DNA from: Nemertoderma westbladi
Lineage: Eukaryota; Xenacoelomorpha; Nemertodermatida; Nemertodermatidae
Length of the DNA stretch: 64,000 nt
Reading direction: 5' to 3'
Assembly (NCBI GenBank): GCA_032718475.1
Contig: JAUCBJ010008638.1
Span: 1-64,000, forward strand
Positions 33,204 through 44,281 of this stretch are shown in pieces (positions within the stretch are counted from its first letter, which is position 1; every line of letters begins with the position of its first letter). Made by a program: the position numbers and the translations under genes. A model generated the notes under the pieces. That model was given only the letters and a program-made list of their open reading frames with translations. It had not been told where the DNA came from and did no database searches.

Positions 33204-35600
33204 TCAGAACTGGTCTGCCAGCCCCGCACCTCGCAGACCGGCCCCGTCCCTGAAACCCAAGCCTCGCCACGACCGTCGGCCGCCCCGGAGGCAGAGGGAG
33301 CTGGACCGGAGGAGCGCGAACTGCAGCCGCTGTCGAACACCACCCATGACACACGCGAGGCCCCTCTCTCGCATTCCATCCCGCCAGGCCACGAGTGTCT
33401 CGCCGAGATGGCGGATGAGGATCTGGGCCTCGGCGCTCCAAACACCATCGGTGGTGCCCACCAGAGGGGTGAACGACATCCTCCGGTCTTCACAGATGGT
33501 CCGGTAATGCATCTTCTTTAACTGGCACCGCTGCTCCAGGAGGGACTCGGTCGAGCGGTTGGTCTGGGCATAAGAGGTGGCGTCAGCGTTAATTACCGCA
33601 ATATCAAACGACGCCACTCTCTGGTTCGCCCAGACCCCCCGCGCGACCAAATCCGCCCGCACTCCCCCTACCTCCCTACCTTCCCTGTCGAGGTACCCCC
33701 GGGACAGGGTCACCTCCCGCTCAACGCTGGGCGCACCGAACGCCGACGCCAGGAGTTCCCTGAAAACATCGCGCACCTCATCGTGGCGTTTCACAATGAG
33801 GCTGCCGGACTTGCAGCTGAGCGCGTGCGAGGTGGAGAACGTCCCCCGACAACCCTCGCACTTGGACGGGAGTCCTGGTGGGACGAGAACATACCGGAGG
33901 TTCAGGCTGTCCCGGGACTCCTCGGCACTGAGGTCGGTGGCGTCCAGGATGCTTGGCTGGGCCGTCAACCAGCCGCCGGTTTTGTTTAGGACCGCTCGCG
34001 TCGCAGTTCGCCTGTGGTCTGCCGGTAGAGCTCCCAACGCAGCCTCCCGCTTCTCCTTGTAGGCCTCGTCCTGGGAGATGCAGCTAGCTGCGAGGACGGC
34101 TCGCAAATTGGCTGTGTGGTCGGCCACGTGGAGAGGTTGCGTCCTCTGGATCGCCTCGGCAACTACCGCGGTGCCTTCCATGGACGCAGAGCGTGCCGCG
34201 GTCTGCCGCATTGTAGGGTCCCGCAGTCCGATGCCGCCGTGGCGGGCTGGGAGGAGGGTGAGATCCTCGTCAGCCGGTTGCAGACTAGAACACCCGAAGA
34301 GGGAGGGGATGAACTTATGTAGCAATGCAGTCCGAATTGGGGTGACATCCTCGGCGTGGGTGGGTACGACCCGCAGCAGGTAGTCCCATTCCGCCTGCAC
34401 ACAGCGGGACATTCCCGTGTGGGCGGTCTGGGGGTACTCTGTTGCAACCCTCGAGAGTTTCCCGATATTGCCAACCCAGCCATCGACTTTCTTGGCAACG
34501 AACTCCTTCCGGCCAGCCTCATCTCCGATATATCCCCCGAGGAAACGGTGACTGGCACAGATCCGAATTCCACTCGGACTGAACATCGCCTGGGCCTCGT
34601 CTTCCAACCCCGGTTTGACCATGAGGTAACTCTTGGTCGGTTCGGGGTTGTAGCCGATGCTGGGGCCCAGGCGAAGTAGCTCTGTCCACCACTCCCAGAT
34701 ACCCAATAATCGACCTGCTGACGAGGCATCGTCAGCGTACCAACATTGGCGTTGCGATCTGCAGGAGGGTTGGCCGGTTGGTTCTGTAGCGCACCGCGTT
34801 GAAACCGGTTGGGTGCTGGTGGGCGTTGAACTACCCGGTTGGGCACTGGTGGGCGTTGGTGAGCCCGGTTGGGTGTCAACGGGTGTTGGTGAGCCCGGTT
34901 GGGTGTCGGCGGGTGTAGTTGAGCCCGGATGGGTGTCGGTGGGTGTTAGTGGGCCCGGTTGAGTGTCGGCGGGTGTTAGTGAGCCCGGTTGGGAGTCGGC
35001 GGGTGTTGGTGAGCCCGGTTGGGTGTCAGCGGGTGTTGGTGAGCCAGGTTGGGTGTCAGCGGGTGTTGGTGAGCCCGGTTGGGTGTTAGCGGGTGTTGGT
35101 GAGCCCGGTTGGTTGTCGGCGGGTGTTGGTGAGCCCGGTTGGGTAGAGAACTGGACCTTGCGTAGCTTGCGAACCATGGGTAGTGTTCCGCAGCCATAGC
35201 CCAGCATGGCGAGGGGGTCGCCCTGGGTCATACCCTCCTGGCTCCAGATGGGAGATGAGGAACCAGAAAGGTATAGGGCCGCGTGACCGTTGTAGGCATT
35301 GAATAAAAATCGTGAACACCTATGCCAATAAACGCGGCAGTTCCACAGGGCGACTGGTCGGCTCAGACTATTAAACGCATTGCTCGCGTCCACCATCAGA
35401 ATGGCCTGAGTCGACTCTTCCTCAAAGATGTTGGACATCGCGTGAACGGCACCCTCTATCCCCGCCTTCACCCCAGCACACAGTTGATCGGCGCCACACT
35501 GAATGACGATGTCGGCCTTTGTTGCCAGCTGTGAGGCAGCTGTGGCGATACTCCCAGATCGGGTCGGTGGATGAGCCGGGGCCGTTGAGCCAGATGCCAC
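33204..35600 (-). CDS. R2-like RT + restriction-like endonuclease, copy 1
   Basis: RT motif A (LMVDASNAFNS, residues 69-79), motif B (SQEGMTQGDPLAM, 120-132) and the YADD box (288-291) are all present. Between B and YADD lies a 135-residue insert with about 11 copies of a 10-residue unit, QPGSPTPADT (34806-35141). A CCHC knuckle (CEGC...HALSC, 581-596) and an endonuclease core follow (EREVTL, VRADL, FDIAV; 628-670), the order seen in R2-group elements. The enzyme would nick DNA and prime reverse transcription on it. The annotated start lies at the internal deletion, so the N-terminal part is missing from this frame. The assignment to the R2/RLE group is from motif order. Confidence 0.8.
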   Translation of the reverse strand: MASGSTAPAHPPTRSGSIATAASQLATKADIVIQCGADQLCAGVKAGIEGAVHAMSNIFEEESTQAILMVDASNAFNSLSRPVALWNCRVYWHRCSRFLFNAYNGHAALYLSGSSSPIWSQEGMTQGDPLAMLGYGCGTLPMVRKLRKVQFSTQPGSPTPADNQPGSPTPANTQPGSPTPADTQPGSPTPADTQPGSPTPADSQPGSLTPADTQPGPLTPTDTHPGSTTPADTQPGSPTPVDTQPGSPTPTSAQPGSSTPTSTQPVSTRCATEPTGQPSCRSQRQCWYADDASSAGRLLGIWEWWTELLRLGPSIGYNPEPTKSYLMVKPGLEDEAQAMFSPSGIRICASHRFLGGYIGDEAGRKEFVAKKVDGWVGNIGKLSRVATEYPQTAHTGMSRCVQAEWDYLLRVVPTHAEDVTPIRTALLHKFIPSLFGCSSLQPADEDLTLLPARHGGIGLRDPTMRQTAARSASMEGTAVVAEAIQRTQPLHVADHTANLRAVLAASCISQDEAYKEKREAALGALPADHRRTATRAVLNKTGGWLTAQPSILDATDLSAEESRDSLNLRYVLVPPGLPSKCEGCRGTFSTSHALSCKSGSLIVKRHDEVRDVFRELLASAFGAPSVEREVTLSRGYLDREGREVGGVRADLVARGVWANQRVASFDIAVINADATSYAQTNRSTESLLEQRCQLKKMHYRTICEDRRMSFTPLVGTTDGVWSAEAQILIRHLGETLVAWRDGMRERGLACVMGGVRQRLQFALLRSSSLCLRGGRRSWRGLGFRDGAGLRGAGLADQF

Positions 35601-35961
35601 CGAATGCGGCCTCTAAAGTGTCGGACGTTGATCCGGTGCTGGTTGCTGCGGTTGGGGGAGCGGGAGAATTCGTGGGGGCACCGCTTGGGGGCGCCTCCTG
35701 CGAAAACGTTGGTCGCAGAGTCTGAGTGAAGCCATCTACATCGTCACTGTCGTTTAGGGTAGAGGGGTCAGGAAGCAAAGTTGCATCCAGGTCGACTGGC
35801 ACAATGGGGGATGGGGTAGGGAGGTGCCGGTTCTTGCATTTCCCGATTGAGCTGGGGCCGCAGTTGGAACACGGCCGCGATGTCCGCACGCAGCCACAGC
35901 GGCTGGATGGGGAACACGAAGAGGCCGCACACTGGCAACAGCGTTGCGAGCCCTGGGACAT
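35540..35961 (-). CDS. R2-like element N-terminal Cys-rich domain, copy 1 (broken)
   Basis: The ATG at 35961 opens a frame whose first 45 residues are Cys-rich (CCQCAASSC, CGCVRTSRPCSNC, GKCKNR), spaced like a tesmin/CXC-type zinc domain. It may bind the target DNA, where R2 elements carry zinc fingers and Myb motifs. A Pro/Thr-rich linker and TLEAAFGGIWLNGPGSS follow, the latter shared with copy 2. Coding sense is lost near 35545-35560, where the deletion also shifts the frame into the RT segment. Sequence from there to 35422 is open but meaningless. Confidence 0.65.
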
Positions 35962-36234
35962 TGCACTCCCACTAAACTGCTAAATGCAGCGCGAAATATA
36001 GGAAACAGGTAGGCCTATCTGTTAGTGTTACTCAGTTCGTCTGAGTTCGTTGAGAATCTTAATTAGTTATCCACTGCACTGAATTCCAACATTCGAACAT
36101 TGCATCATTTTTTAGCTCAAATAACCACTGTGGTAAAAAGATTAATAACTGTTTAACCCTGATGATCATGTTTGCTTATGTTTATAATATTAATTTGTTA
36201 ATTATGTCTCGTGTAATAATGTTAAACATTGCAG

Positions 36235-36360
36235 ATATAAACGAATGTCGAGAAACACCAAATATATGCGCCAATGATGCTATTTGCATAAACGGGCATG
36301 GATGGCACTTATGCCAATGTCCTACTGGTTACATGGGTGACGGATATAGTCAATGCATAA
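36235..36360 (+). CDS. EGF-like exon 4, calcium-binding type
   Basis: Acceptor ATTGCAG; 126 nt if the donor is GTGGGT at 36361, the same donor type as exon 3. That keeps phase 1-1. DINEC start, six Cys and CINGHGWHLC for the calcium/hydroxylation segment. Confidence 0.8.
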
Positions 36361-36419
36361 GTGGGTAATATTCATTAAATAACATAAAAAAATTCTCAGT
36401 ACAAGTAATTAAGATAAAA

Positions 36420-37912
36420 AAACAATTATTAATTCAAATTTACTTATTTTTCATTCTAACATTATGCAATTTATGATGATGTGGGTAGAGGTTAAGATAA
36501 TTAATGGGTAATAATTATCCCATTCACCTAAATAAATACATACATTCGAATACATTCAAATCTATATATATATCTAAAATATACATTCACATCCTTAGAA
36601 CATGTAGAACATGTAGATAGATTTCCTCGTAAGTAAAGATATTTATTTTCAGTCAATTAGTTAGGTGGCGCCTGGTTCGTTATATATTTATATTTATAAT
36701 ATACAGTATGTTACAAGAAAACGTAGAAAATCAAAATAATCAAAATCAAATCCAAATTATTTAAACATCGTCAATATATGCACAGAGGGTGTGAGAGTTA
36801 CAATTATAAAGAGTATTCAAGTGCCTGGCAAAATCAAGAGTGGTATTTTAAACGTAAATCTTTTGAGAGTGGGCACATGCATGAAACGTGCAACTCATCT
36901 TGTACAGAGTTGTTGTCACATATACACGTTCTGCCTAATCGTGGTATGCTCCAAGACATTTTTCATTTTTCTTTAGTAATATTTTTCTGACTGTGCAGTC
37001 AACAGAATCTGCCGCTGATCTTCCCATGCAAAATAGCACGATGTCGCGGATGTGAAATTTGCTACCTACCCAATCGATAATTCACCTGTTTGGAATGTTG
37101 GATATCTTCATAATGTGATTATTGTTGGATTTAGGGACTTTCTTCCATGATGTCAGAGATTCACTGCATGAATCAGCCTGTATATGAATGTCTTTGTCTT
37201 GAAACTTTGCATCGGTCAATGTTTACAAAATTAATGAGATTAGCTTTGAAAACACACCCCAGATCATTATCTCATCTAACTTACAATGCTATTTACAACC
37301 AATCAACTGAACCTGTGACTGTGCCCATTCTCAATTCGTATGAAATCGCCTTTTGAACCATTAATTTGTGTACTCTTTCAGTGATTTAAAGTAAACAATA
37401 TTTGGCCATATTATTTTTACGAAAATGAATTTAGATAATGGAATTTGCTTTAATGTTAGCAACCATTTAGGCTTTGATCTAGACTTATTTGGTAATCGTA
37501 ATCTTCCTCCATTGTTTAATTCTTTAAGAGTATATTTCGAAATGGTATTTAAATCGAAGTAGGTTGCAGCAACTCTTCCAAGGGAATGTTTGTTTTCATC
37601 AATAAGGAACTACTTACTGTAAGCATTGAGGAAAATGTTGAGAAGATTTCCTATTTGTTGAATTCGACTCGAAGCATAAGAGTTTGCAATTCGAAAATTG
37701 ATATTGATACATTGTAAACATGATGCTCGCTTAACCGAAGCCTTCTGGAAACTCCACCTTTTAAATACTACAAAGCAAACCCTGACGTTGACAATGTTCG
37801 TGGTCAATTCCGCATATGGAGAGTAGGAAGTAAGATTTCTTATAGATATTAACTTATAGCAGTGCTGTTATCAGTTATAGTAGATATCCTCTTTTTTCCT
37901 CCCTCCATTTTC
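36420..37912. other. Intronic AT-rich DNA, no certain exon
   Basis: Cys-containing open stretches occur at 36778-36990 and 37000-37075 (CKIARCRGCEICYLPNR before a stop). They lack convincing paired splice sites in phase 1, so I do not call them exons. Confidence 0.35.
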
Positions 37913-38650
37913 TGTGAGACGTTCCCGTGTCTGACACTCATTCTGTCTGACTGCCAGAAATTCATAAAGTTGAAATTACTTGTGTCATTGCGGTTTTGAC
38001 GGACAACTGAACATAAAACCGTCACTCACTGTGCTTATAAAAGGACCCAAATTCTCCAACAATAAGTACAATCTGGCTCCAGGTAGACTTCCTGGATGCC
38101 AAGGCCTAACATAGAGCAAAAGGGACAGTGGACCTCCGAGCAGCGCCAGTTAGCGTAGCACGCGCCTGAAAAGGCATCGCGCCATGATGGCACTAGGCAA
38201 AGCAAGGGTCAGACCTATAGACTAGGACTGCCCGAGCGGCACCGGTCAGCTTGGAGCAAACCTGCGAAGCCTTCGAGCCATGATGACACCAGGCGTCGTA
38301 AGGGAAAGACTACCGACAGACTTCCAACGGCCTTCAGACCGACTTATAACAGACACGGACTAGACAGACGGGTTTCACAAGTAGTTTGGGGGGTTAAAAT
38401 CTAACTAAACTAAAGTCCACTGCCTGATTAAATAATTTTGTACTGTAGGCTTATTATTATTATGCTAAAATCATTTACTGTGTATATTCTATTTATATTG
38501 GCGTATTGGGGAGTCCCATATATTTGGAATCAGTGTTAAAATTGTTAGAAAACAAGATCAGTTAGAATAAATTGATGATTCAAGCCCACTCGTTCCTTTT
38601 AATTTTTGCCTGCACTATCCAACCACACCCCAACCCAATACTGGTGACCA
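37913..38650 (+). promoter_or_regulatory. Possible solo LTR with promoter and poly(A) signals
   Basis: A TATAAAAGG box lies at 38036-38044 and AATAAA at 38566-38571. A TGTGAGAC start is at 37913, and a CCACA end near 38627 is followed by TGGTGACCA (38642), which resembles a retroelement primer-binding site. No gag follows and no second LTR was found, so this is tentative. Confidence 0.3.
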
Positions 38651-39805
38651 ATATCGCTGAGATCGCAAACCCTCTCGAACTTACATCGGCGTTAAGGAAT
38701 TAACGGCAACACAGACACTATGTTATTGCAGAAAGAGTATGTAGTTTGTTAGTAAATGAAGGGAAAACCTGCTCATTATGATTGATTCCAGTTGTTCCCA
38801 TCGTGTCTGCATTATTCACAGCAGCTTTTCCTCTTTGTAAGGGAACTCCTCCAGTAAAGGTCACTAAAGGGAAATCTTTTGTCGGGTGTGTGAGAAGTTC
38901 GAAAGACACTTATCCGATTCTTAGGTGATTCCCCAGCAGAATACCTACCTCACTTCCTACTAGACGATGATGTGTACTAGAGCCCGGAATCAGTGTCATA
39001 AATAAGGAGATTTAGTTTGACTTGCAATATATTGGCATATACTGGAACAATAGCTACTATATCTCACCAATAGAAGCTATTACACTTATGGTGCGAATAA
39101 CGCAATACCAATAACACAATAATATATAATAAATAGGAGAGTAAGTAATAGTAAACAGGTTATAGAGAGTGAGCTGACATTTAATGTAGAAAAGCACCTA
39201 AGAATGAAGTTCTATATCAAACACAATATTATATACGCCATGACTTTGTCAATAATCTTCACTAAACATCTGACTAATCTTGCAATTAACACCTTCACCT
39301 CTGAACACCCAAAATGTTAGTTATCTTTCAGCCGTGAGTACTTGTTGGCAATCGCCCCAATCTAATAATAGTTCCTTTCACTACTGATACAAATAATCGG
39401 ATACATTGTCCTTACTACTGTATTGCAACTCCTACAGTACTTTATAGCACCAATGTTCGGTTTATCGATACGCAATATCTAAACTGGGTTTGGTCCCACT
39501 CTGTATTCATACCTCACTTCACAGCTTTATTAATCATAACACACTATTACTCACTCTATTTGCCAGAGTTATATCCACGGTTGTTACTCTATTATTTACA
39601 TCGTTTTTTGATTTGGGATTACTCACTAACACTTTCAAATATTTGCTTTTTTAATTATGCGAACCTATTTTTGTCACTATTACCTTTCTATCAATCTTTC
39701 TCCTTAATATGTACTATTATTAGATTAATCTTTATAAAACAGTTGTTATTGATGACACAGTTGCCTATCAGCACAACCTTATATATATTGTGGATCGATT
39801 TATAT
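38651..39805. other. Intronic/intergenic AT-rich DNA
   Basis: Nothing with coding character is visible. The 85-codon frame at 39560-39817 is hydrophobic, low in complexity and runs into the poly(T) tract. Confidence 0.5.
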
Positions 39806-39814
39806 TTAATTTGG

Positions 39815-39819
<5 letters not shown>

Positions 39820-39850
<31 letters not shown>

Positions 39851-42800
39851 TTTAATTATTTTAATATTTTAATAATTATATAATTAATATATTCAATATA
39901 TTTGCCACAAATATATGTAGAATAAATGATTAATAAATACTGATAAATTTACTTAATACAATAATTACTGTAATCAGTAGTTACCCAAATCAGCGCCACG
40001 CAAACCCGCACCGTCTCCAAATCCCAAGCCCCGCAATGGACGCCGACCTCCACGGAGGCAGAGGGAGCTAGACCGGAGGAGCGCGAACTGCAGCCGCCGG
40101 CAAACACCCCCCAGCACGCACGCGAGGCCCCTCTCACGCATACCATCCCGCTGAGCCACAAGTGACTCCGCTAGATGGCGAATTAGTATTTGAGCCTCGG
40201 TGCACCAGACACCATCAGTGGTGCCAACCAGGGGGGTGAAGGCCATCCTCCGGTCGTTGCAGACGATCTGGTAGTGTCGCTTCTTCAGCCGACACCTCTC
40301 CTCCAGGAGAGACTCAGTTGAACGGTTGGTCTGGACATACGAGGTGGCGTCAGCGTTGATTAACGCAATGTCGAATGACGCCACCCGTTGATTGGCCCAG
40401 ACCCCCCGAGCAACCAGGTCTGCCCGTACGCCCCTCACCTCCCGGCCCTCCCGATCCAAGTACCCCCTGGAAAGAGTCACTTCCCGCTCAACGCTGGACG
40501 GACCAACCACAGAGGCTATCAGCTCCCCGAATACCTCCCGGGCCTCATCATGGCGCTTTATCACCAGCCCACCAGACTTGCAGCTCAAAGCATGGGATGT
40601 GGAGAATGGGCCCCCACACCCCTCACACTTCACAGGCAAATCCGGGGGTACAAGGCCATACCGGAGCGCCAGACAATCCCGGAACTCCTCCGGGCTTAGG
40701 TCCGTGTTGTCCAGCACCGATGGCTGGGCTGTCAACCAGCCTCCGGTCCTGTGCTGGGTTGCCCGCTCCACTGTCCGCCTTCTGTCGGCGGGTAGCTCCC
40801 GTACGGTCGCCTCCTGTTTCGCCGTATATACGGCATCCTGGTAAACCCGCGCCTCCTTTAGGACTTCTCTGAGTCTGGCGACGTGGTCAGCAGCATGGAG
40901 TGGCTGGCCGGACCGGACAGCCTCAGAGACCAGTGAGGTCCCGTCGGTGGATGCTGACCGGGCTGGACCAACCCGCATTAGCGGGTCTCGTAACCCGACA
41001 CCACCATGACGAGCGGGGAGAAGGAACAAATCTTCCTCAATAGGCCCAACGTGGACACCAAACAGGGACGGGAGATACTCTCGCGTGAGTGCTGTCCGTA
41101 TGGGTATGAGGTCTTCCTCGTCAACAGGTACTACACGCAGGAGGTAGTCCCACTCGGCTTGTAGGCATCTCGACATCCCGGTGTGAGCGGTTTGAGGGAA
41201 CTGTTTGGCGATTTCGGAAAGCCGCTCGATACTTTTGACCCAGCCAGCTACTTTATCCGCTACATACTCCTTCCGGCCGACCGTTGAACCAATGTAGCCA
41301 CCGAGAAACCTCTGTCCCAACACGATCTGGATTCCTGATGGACCAAACAGCGCCTGTGCCTCGTCCTCGAAACCCGGCTTGACGATTAAGAAGCTCTTAG
41401 TCGGCTTGGGGTTGTATCCTATACCAGGTCCCAGTTTACACAGCTCACGCCACCAGCTCCAGACCCCCCTGAGCGAGCTGGCTGAGGAGGCATCGTCTGC
41501 ATACCAGCACTGTCGCTAGGATTCGTTAATGAAACCTGATGACACGTCGAGTGACTCTTGGGCATCATCTGTATATGATCCTGGAACAGGAGAGGAGTCA
41601 AATTCCCTGGAGGAGCCCGGAGTAGGGTCAGGTTCCCATGGAGGAGTGGAGGCGACAGATGTAGCATCCAAACTGGAGGAGCCAGGAATGGAGTCAGGAT
41701 CCCATGGCGGAGTGGAGGCGACCAATGTAGCATCCAAACTGGAGGAGCCCTGAGTGGTGTCAGGATCCCATGGAGCAGTGGAGGCGACCAAACTAGCATC
41801 CAAACTGGAGGAGCCCGGAGTGGAGTCAAGATCCCATGGCGGAGTGGAGGCGACCAATATAGCGTCCAAACTGGAGGAGCCCTGAGTGGAGTCAAGATCC
41901 CATGGCGGAGTGGAGGTGACCAATATAGCGTCCAAACTGGAGGAGCCCAGAGTGGAGTTCAGATCGCCCGAAGGAGTTGATTCCAAAATGGATGGGCCCT
42001 GGGAGTTGTCAAGTGGGGTGGAGGCAACAGGGGAGGCATATATGTTGGAACCCAGAGATGAGACGGGATGGAGTGAGGCTGAGGCCGTTATCGACCGCAA
42101 CTTCCTAATCATAGGGATAACACCCCCGCCATATGCTAGCATAGCGATTGGATCACCCTGGGTCCAACCCTCTTGGCTCCACAGTGGGGGACCTTCACTC
42201 CCGTGAATATAGAGAGAATCGTGGCCGTTGTGGGCGTTATATAGGAACCTAGAAGCCCGGTGCCAATATATCCGACAGTTCCAGAGACCGACTGGACGAC
42301 TGATGCTGTTGAAAGCATTTGTAGCATCGACCAACAGCATTACCTCGGTATCCTCCTCCTCAAAAATGGCCGACATTGCGTGGACCGCACCCTCGATGCC
42401 AGCCTTTACTCCAGCACAGAGTTGATCGGCCCCACACTGGGCGATGAGGTCCATTTTGGTTACAAACGCGATGCAGTTTGATAGAAGCCTGTATAGGACC
42501 TCACCGACACCAATCGGGCGAACCCCGGGCAGTGTGTCAAGCGCAACCAGGCGACAGGCACGCAGGGCCCTTATCTCGGACCACGGTACGATGGTGTTGG
42601 CGAGTCGACGTGCCAACCCAGACACTGCCACTCGGAGCCGGGCGCTGTGTGCTTCAAAGCGGGTCAATACGGCGCTCCACCACTCGGCATCACCACCGGC
42701 AGGACCAGCGCTGCCACTGAGAGATCGGGCTACCTTCAACACCACCTGTCCCGTAACATCGACCCCCTCAAAAGGCGGGAGGTCAGGGCAATGTTCGAAT

Positions 42801-43389
42801 GCGTCTGGCGAAACCGCCATTTGGGGTGGATGTTTCGATTGAAGAACATCACGGACGGTGACTCTCGGGGGCTGACCCACCGCCTGTGCATTCGGGTCGA
42901 GGATACCGCCGGTTTCACGGTCTGTCACGGATCGAACCGCCGCCCGGTTCATACCTGCTAGGATTTTCCTATTATAAACTCTTGCCGCATTATCCATGTT
43001 CGAACCACGCGTAAACCGGATAGGAAACTTTGAGTTACAACGTTCGGCCTCGGTAAGAAGGGAGTCAAACTCACCCATCTCCCACATCCCCACACGCCTC
43101 AGGATGGTCCTTCTAATATCTGGGGTCTTGACCACATCAGGGTCCCGCTGGAAGACCATGGCTATGAAGCACATTGGATGCTCAGATGGGAAAACCCCAC
43201 CTGTAAGATTATCGATTTCCTGGGTGAGAAAATCGACAACCTTTCTCCCTGCGTTTCCTCCCGGGACGATATAACGGTGGCTGGGTAGGCGGGTCAGGCG
43301 GGTGTGTCGGTCTTCCCACATTTGGTCTGTAGAGGAACCGGGGCTGTTTAACCACACCCCCTCGAACGCGGTCTCCAGAACTTCCGTAG
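39820..43389 (-). mobile_element. R2-like non-LTR retrotransposon, copy 2 (5'-truncated)
   Basis: A 14-bp target duplication, TTAATTTGGTGATT, lies at 39806-39819 and 43390-43403. On the minus strand the element ends in a ~26-base poly(A) tail (T run 39820-39845). The 5' end starts inside the N-terminal linker, so the Cys-rich domain is missing, a classic LINE 5' truncation. It belongs to the same family as 33110-36098, also antisense in an intron of the EGF gene. It carries the middle region deleted from copy 1. Confidence 0.92.
39974..43388 (-). pseudogene. R2-like RT + restriction-like endonuclease, copy 2, one in-frame stop
   Basis: One frame runs from the element's 5' end to the stop at 39974 apart from a single TAG at 41516-41518, immediately before the RQCWYADD segment. 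It has an N-terminal linker (LETAFEGVWLNSPGSS), an upstream RT region (IRALRACRLVALDTLPGVRP), motif A (LVDATNAFNS) and motif B (SQEGWTQGDPIAM). Then comes a ~190-residue insert with six 22-residue repeats (STPPWDLDSTQGSSSLDA type; 41585-41974). YADD, the CCHC knuckle (CEGCGGPFSTSHALSC) and the endonuclease core (VRADL...FDIAL) follow. The frame upstream of 43389 (MQLICYL...) is flanking DNA. The stop may be a mutation or recoded; a mutation is likelier. Confidence 0.82.
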
Positions 43390-43904
43390 TTAATTTGGTG
43401 ATTGTTATTAAATAACAAATTAATTGCAATAATTAATTAATAATAATTAAATATAATATAAATTAATTATAATTACATAAAATATAATAATAATTGGTAC
43501 TAATGATCACAGACGGATTTTGTTGGTTTAGATTGAATTGATTTTCTCGTACTTCGCCTGTACTGGTCAGGCTGATGAAAGAGTTGAATCTGCAATAATT
43601 CTATATGACTTCCTAGCAATGTTTGCCTTTTTATTCGAGGCAATAGCGCATTTGTATTACCATCTGATCACATTTTACCGGTTGTTTCTTTCTAGAATAT
43701 GAATTCCTAACTTGTTCATCATTTTATTAATGCATGCAATTGGGCAACAAATTTGTAAGATAGAGCCTTTTTTTAACACATTCATTAAAAGGACTAGATG
43801 ATATTCTAGAAAATTAATAAACAAAACCCAAAAAAATATGCAAGCAAAAAACATAACATATATATATCATACTCAAAATACCCTCTGTACCACGAAGGGT
43901 ACAT

Positions 43905-44085
43905 GTCTGGGAGCTTCTGGTTAGCTTATATGATCTTAGCACTGGTTCAGAAATCTATTAGTTGTAAGTTCGAGCCCTGCCGTGGTCATCTCAACCTTTC
44001 ATTCCCTGCGGTCGATAAAATGAGAACCAGTAGAATTACTGGGAGCAAATTATAGGATTAGGAGTAGCGCCCACCCCAATTTCGG
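43905..44085 (+). mobile_element. tRNA-derived SINE, second copy
   Basis: The head contains a B-box-like GTAAGTTCGAGCCCTGCC (about 43965-43982). The body has GGTCGATAAAATGAGAACC, then the hairpin CCAGTAGAATTACTGG (44028-44043), then GGAGTAGCGCCCACC and CGGGTA. Head, hairpin and tail match the 32041-32165 element and its 36-bp array. A third fragment (GACCAGTAGAAATACTGGG) is near 44226-44245. Confidence 0.75.
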
Positions 44086-44281
44086 GTACCAGTTATTGAA
44101 AGAGAAACCTTCGGGTCGCCTCTGGCTTTGGACAACTGTTTGCTTTGCTTGTTTGCTACTTCTTAATGGTGAGAGCTAAGGATCGATAACCGTTGAGTAA
44201 GATATGATGGATGAGTGATGAATGAGGACCAGTAGAAATACTGGGAGCAAAACAGTTTGCGTTTTATGTACCAATGCAACT

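Larger units (their letters stand above)
33110..36098 (-). mobile_element. R2-like non-LTR retrotransposon, copy 1
   Basis: The element is bounded by a 15-bp direct repeat, ATTGCATCATTTTTT (33095-33109 and 36099-36113), with a short A tail at its minus-strand 3' end. It has a ~137-bp 5' UTR (36098-35962), a Cys-rich N-terminal frame, an RT frame and a ~95-bp 3' UTR. Compared with copy 2 it lacks about 280 codons between the N-terminal part and the RT, so it is an internally deleted copy. It is inserted antisense in the intron between EGF exons 3 and 4. Confidence 0.85.

Noticed and set aside
33577-35199. Several plus-strand frames over R2-like copy 1 (for example 34657-35199, GEPGWVSAGV repeats)
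   Set aside because: Shadows of the minus-strand RT frame, which holds all recognisable motifs.
36778-36990. Possible extra Cys-containing exon (CESYNYKEY, ETCNSSC)
   Set aside because: No convincing acceptor/donor pair preserving phase 1, and a similar non-coding stretch near 32820 suggests repeat-like sequence.
37000-37078. FPCKIARCRGCEICYLPNR, weakly like a retroelement zinc cluster
   Set aside because: Only about 20 codons, no flanking domain, followed by a stop.
41419-41895. 158-residue minus-strand frame of TPLRAPPVW-type repeats
   Set aside because: It is the alternative frame of the repeat insert in R2-like copy 2; the RT motifs are in the other frame.
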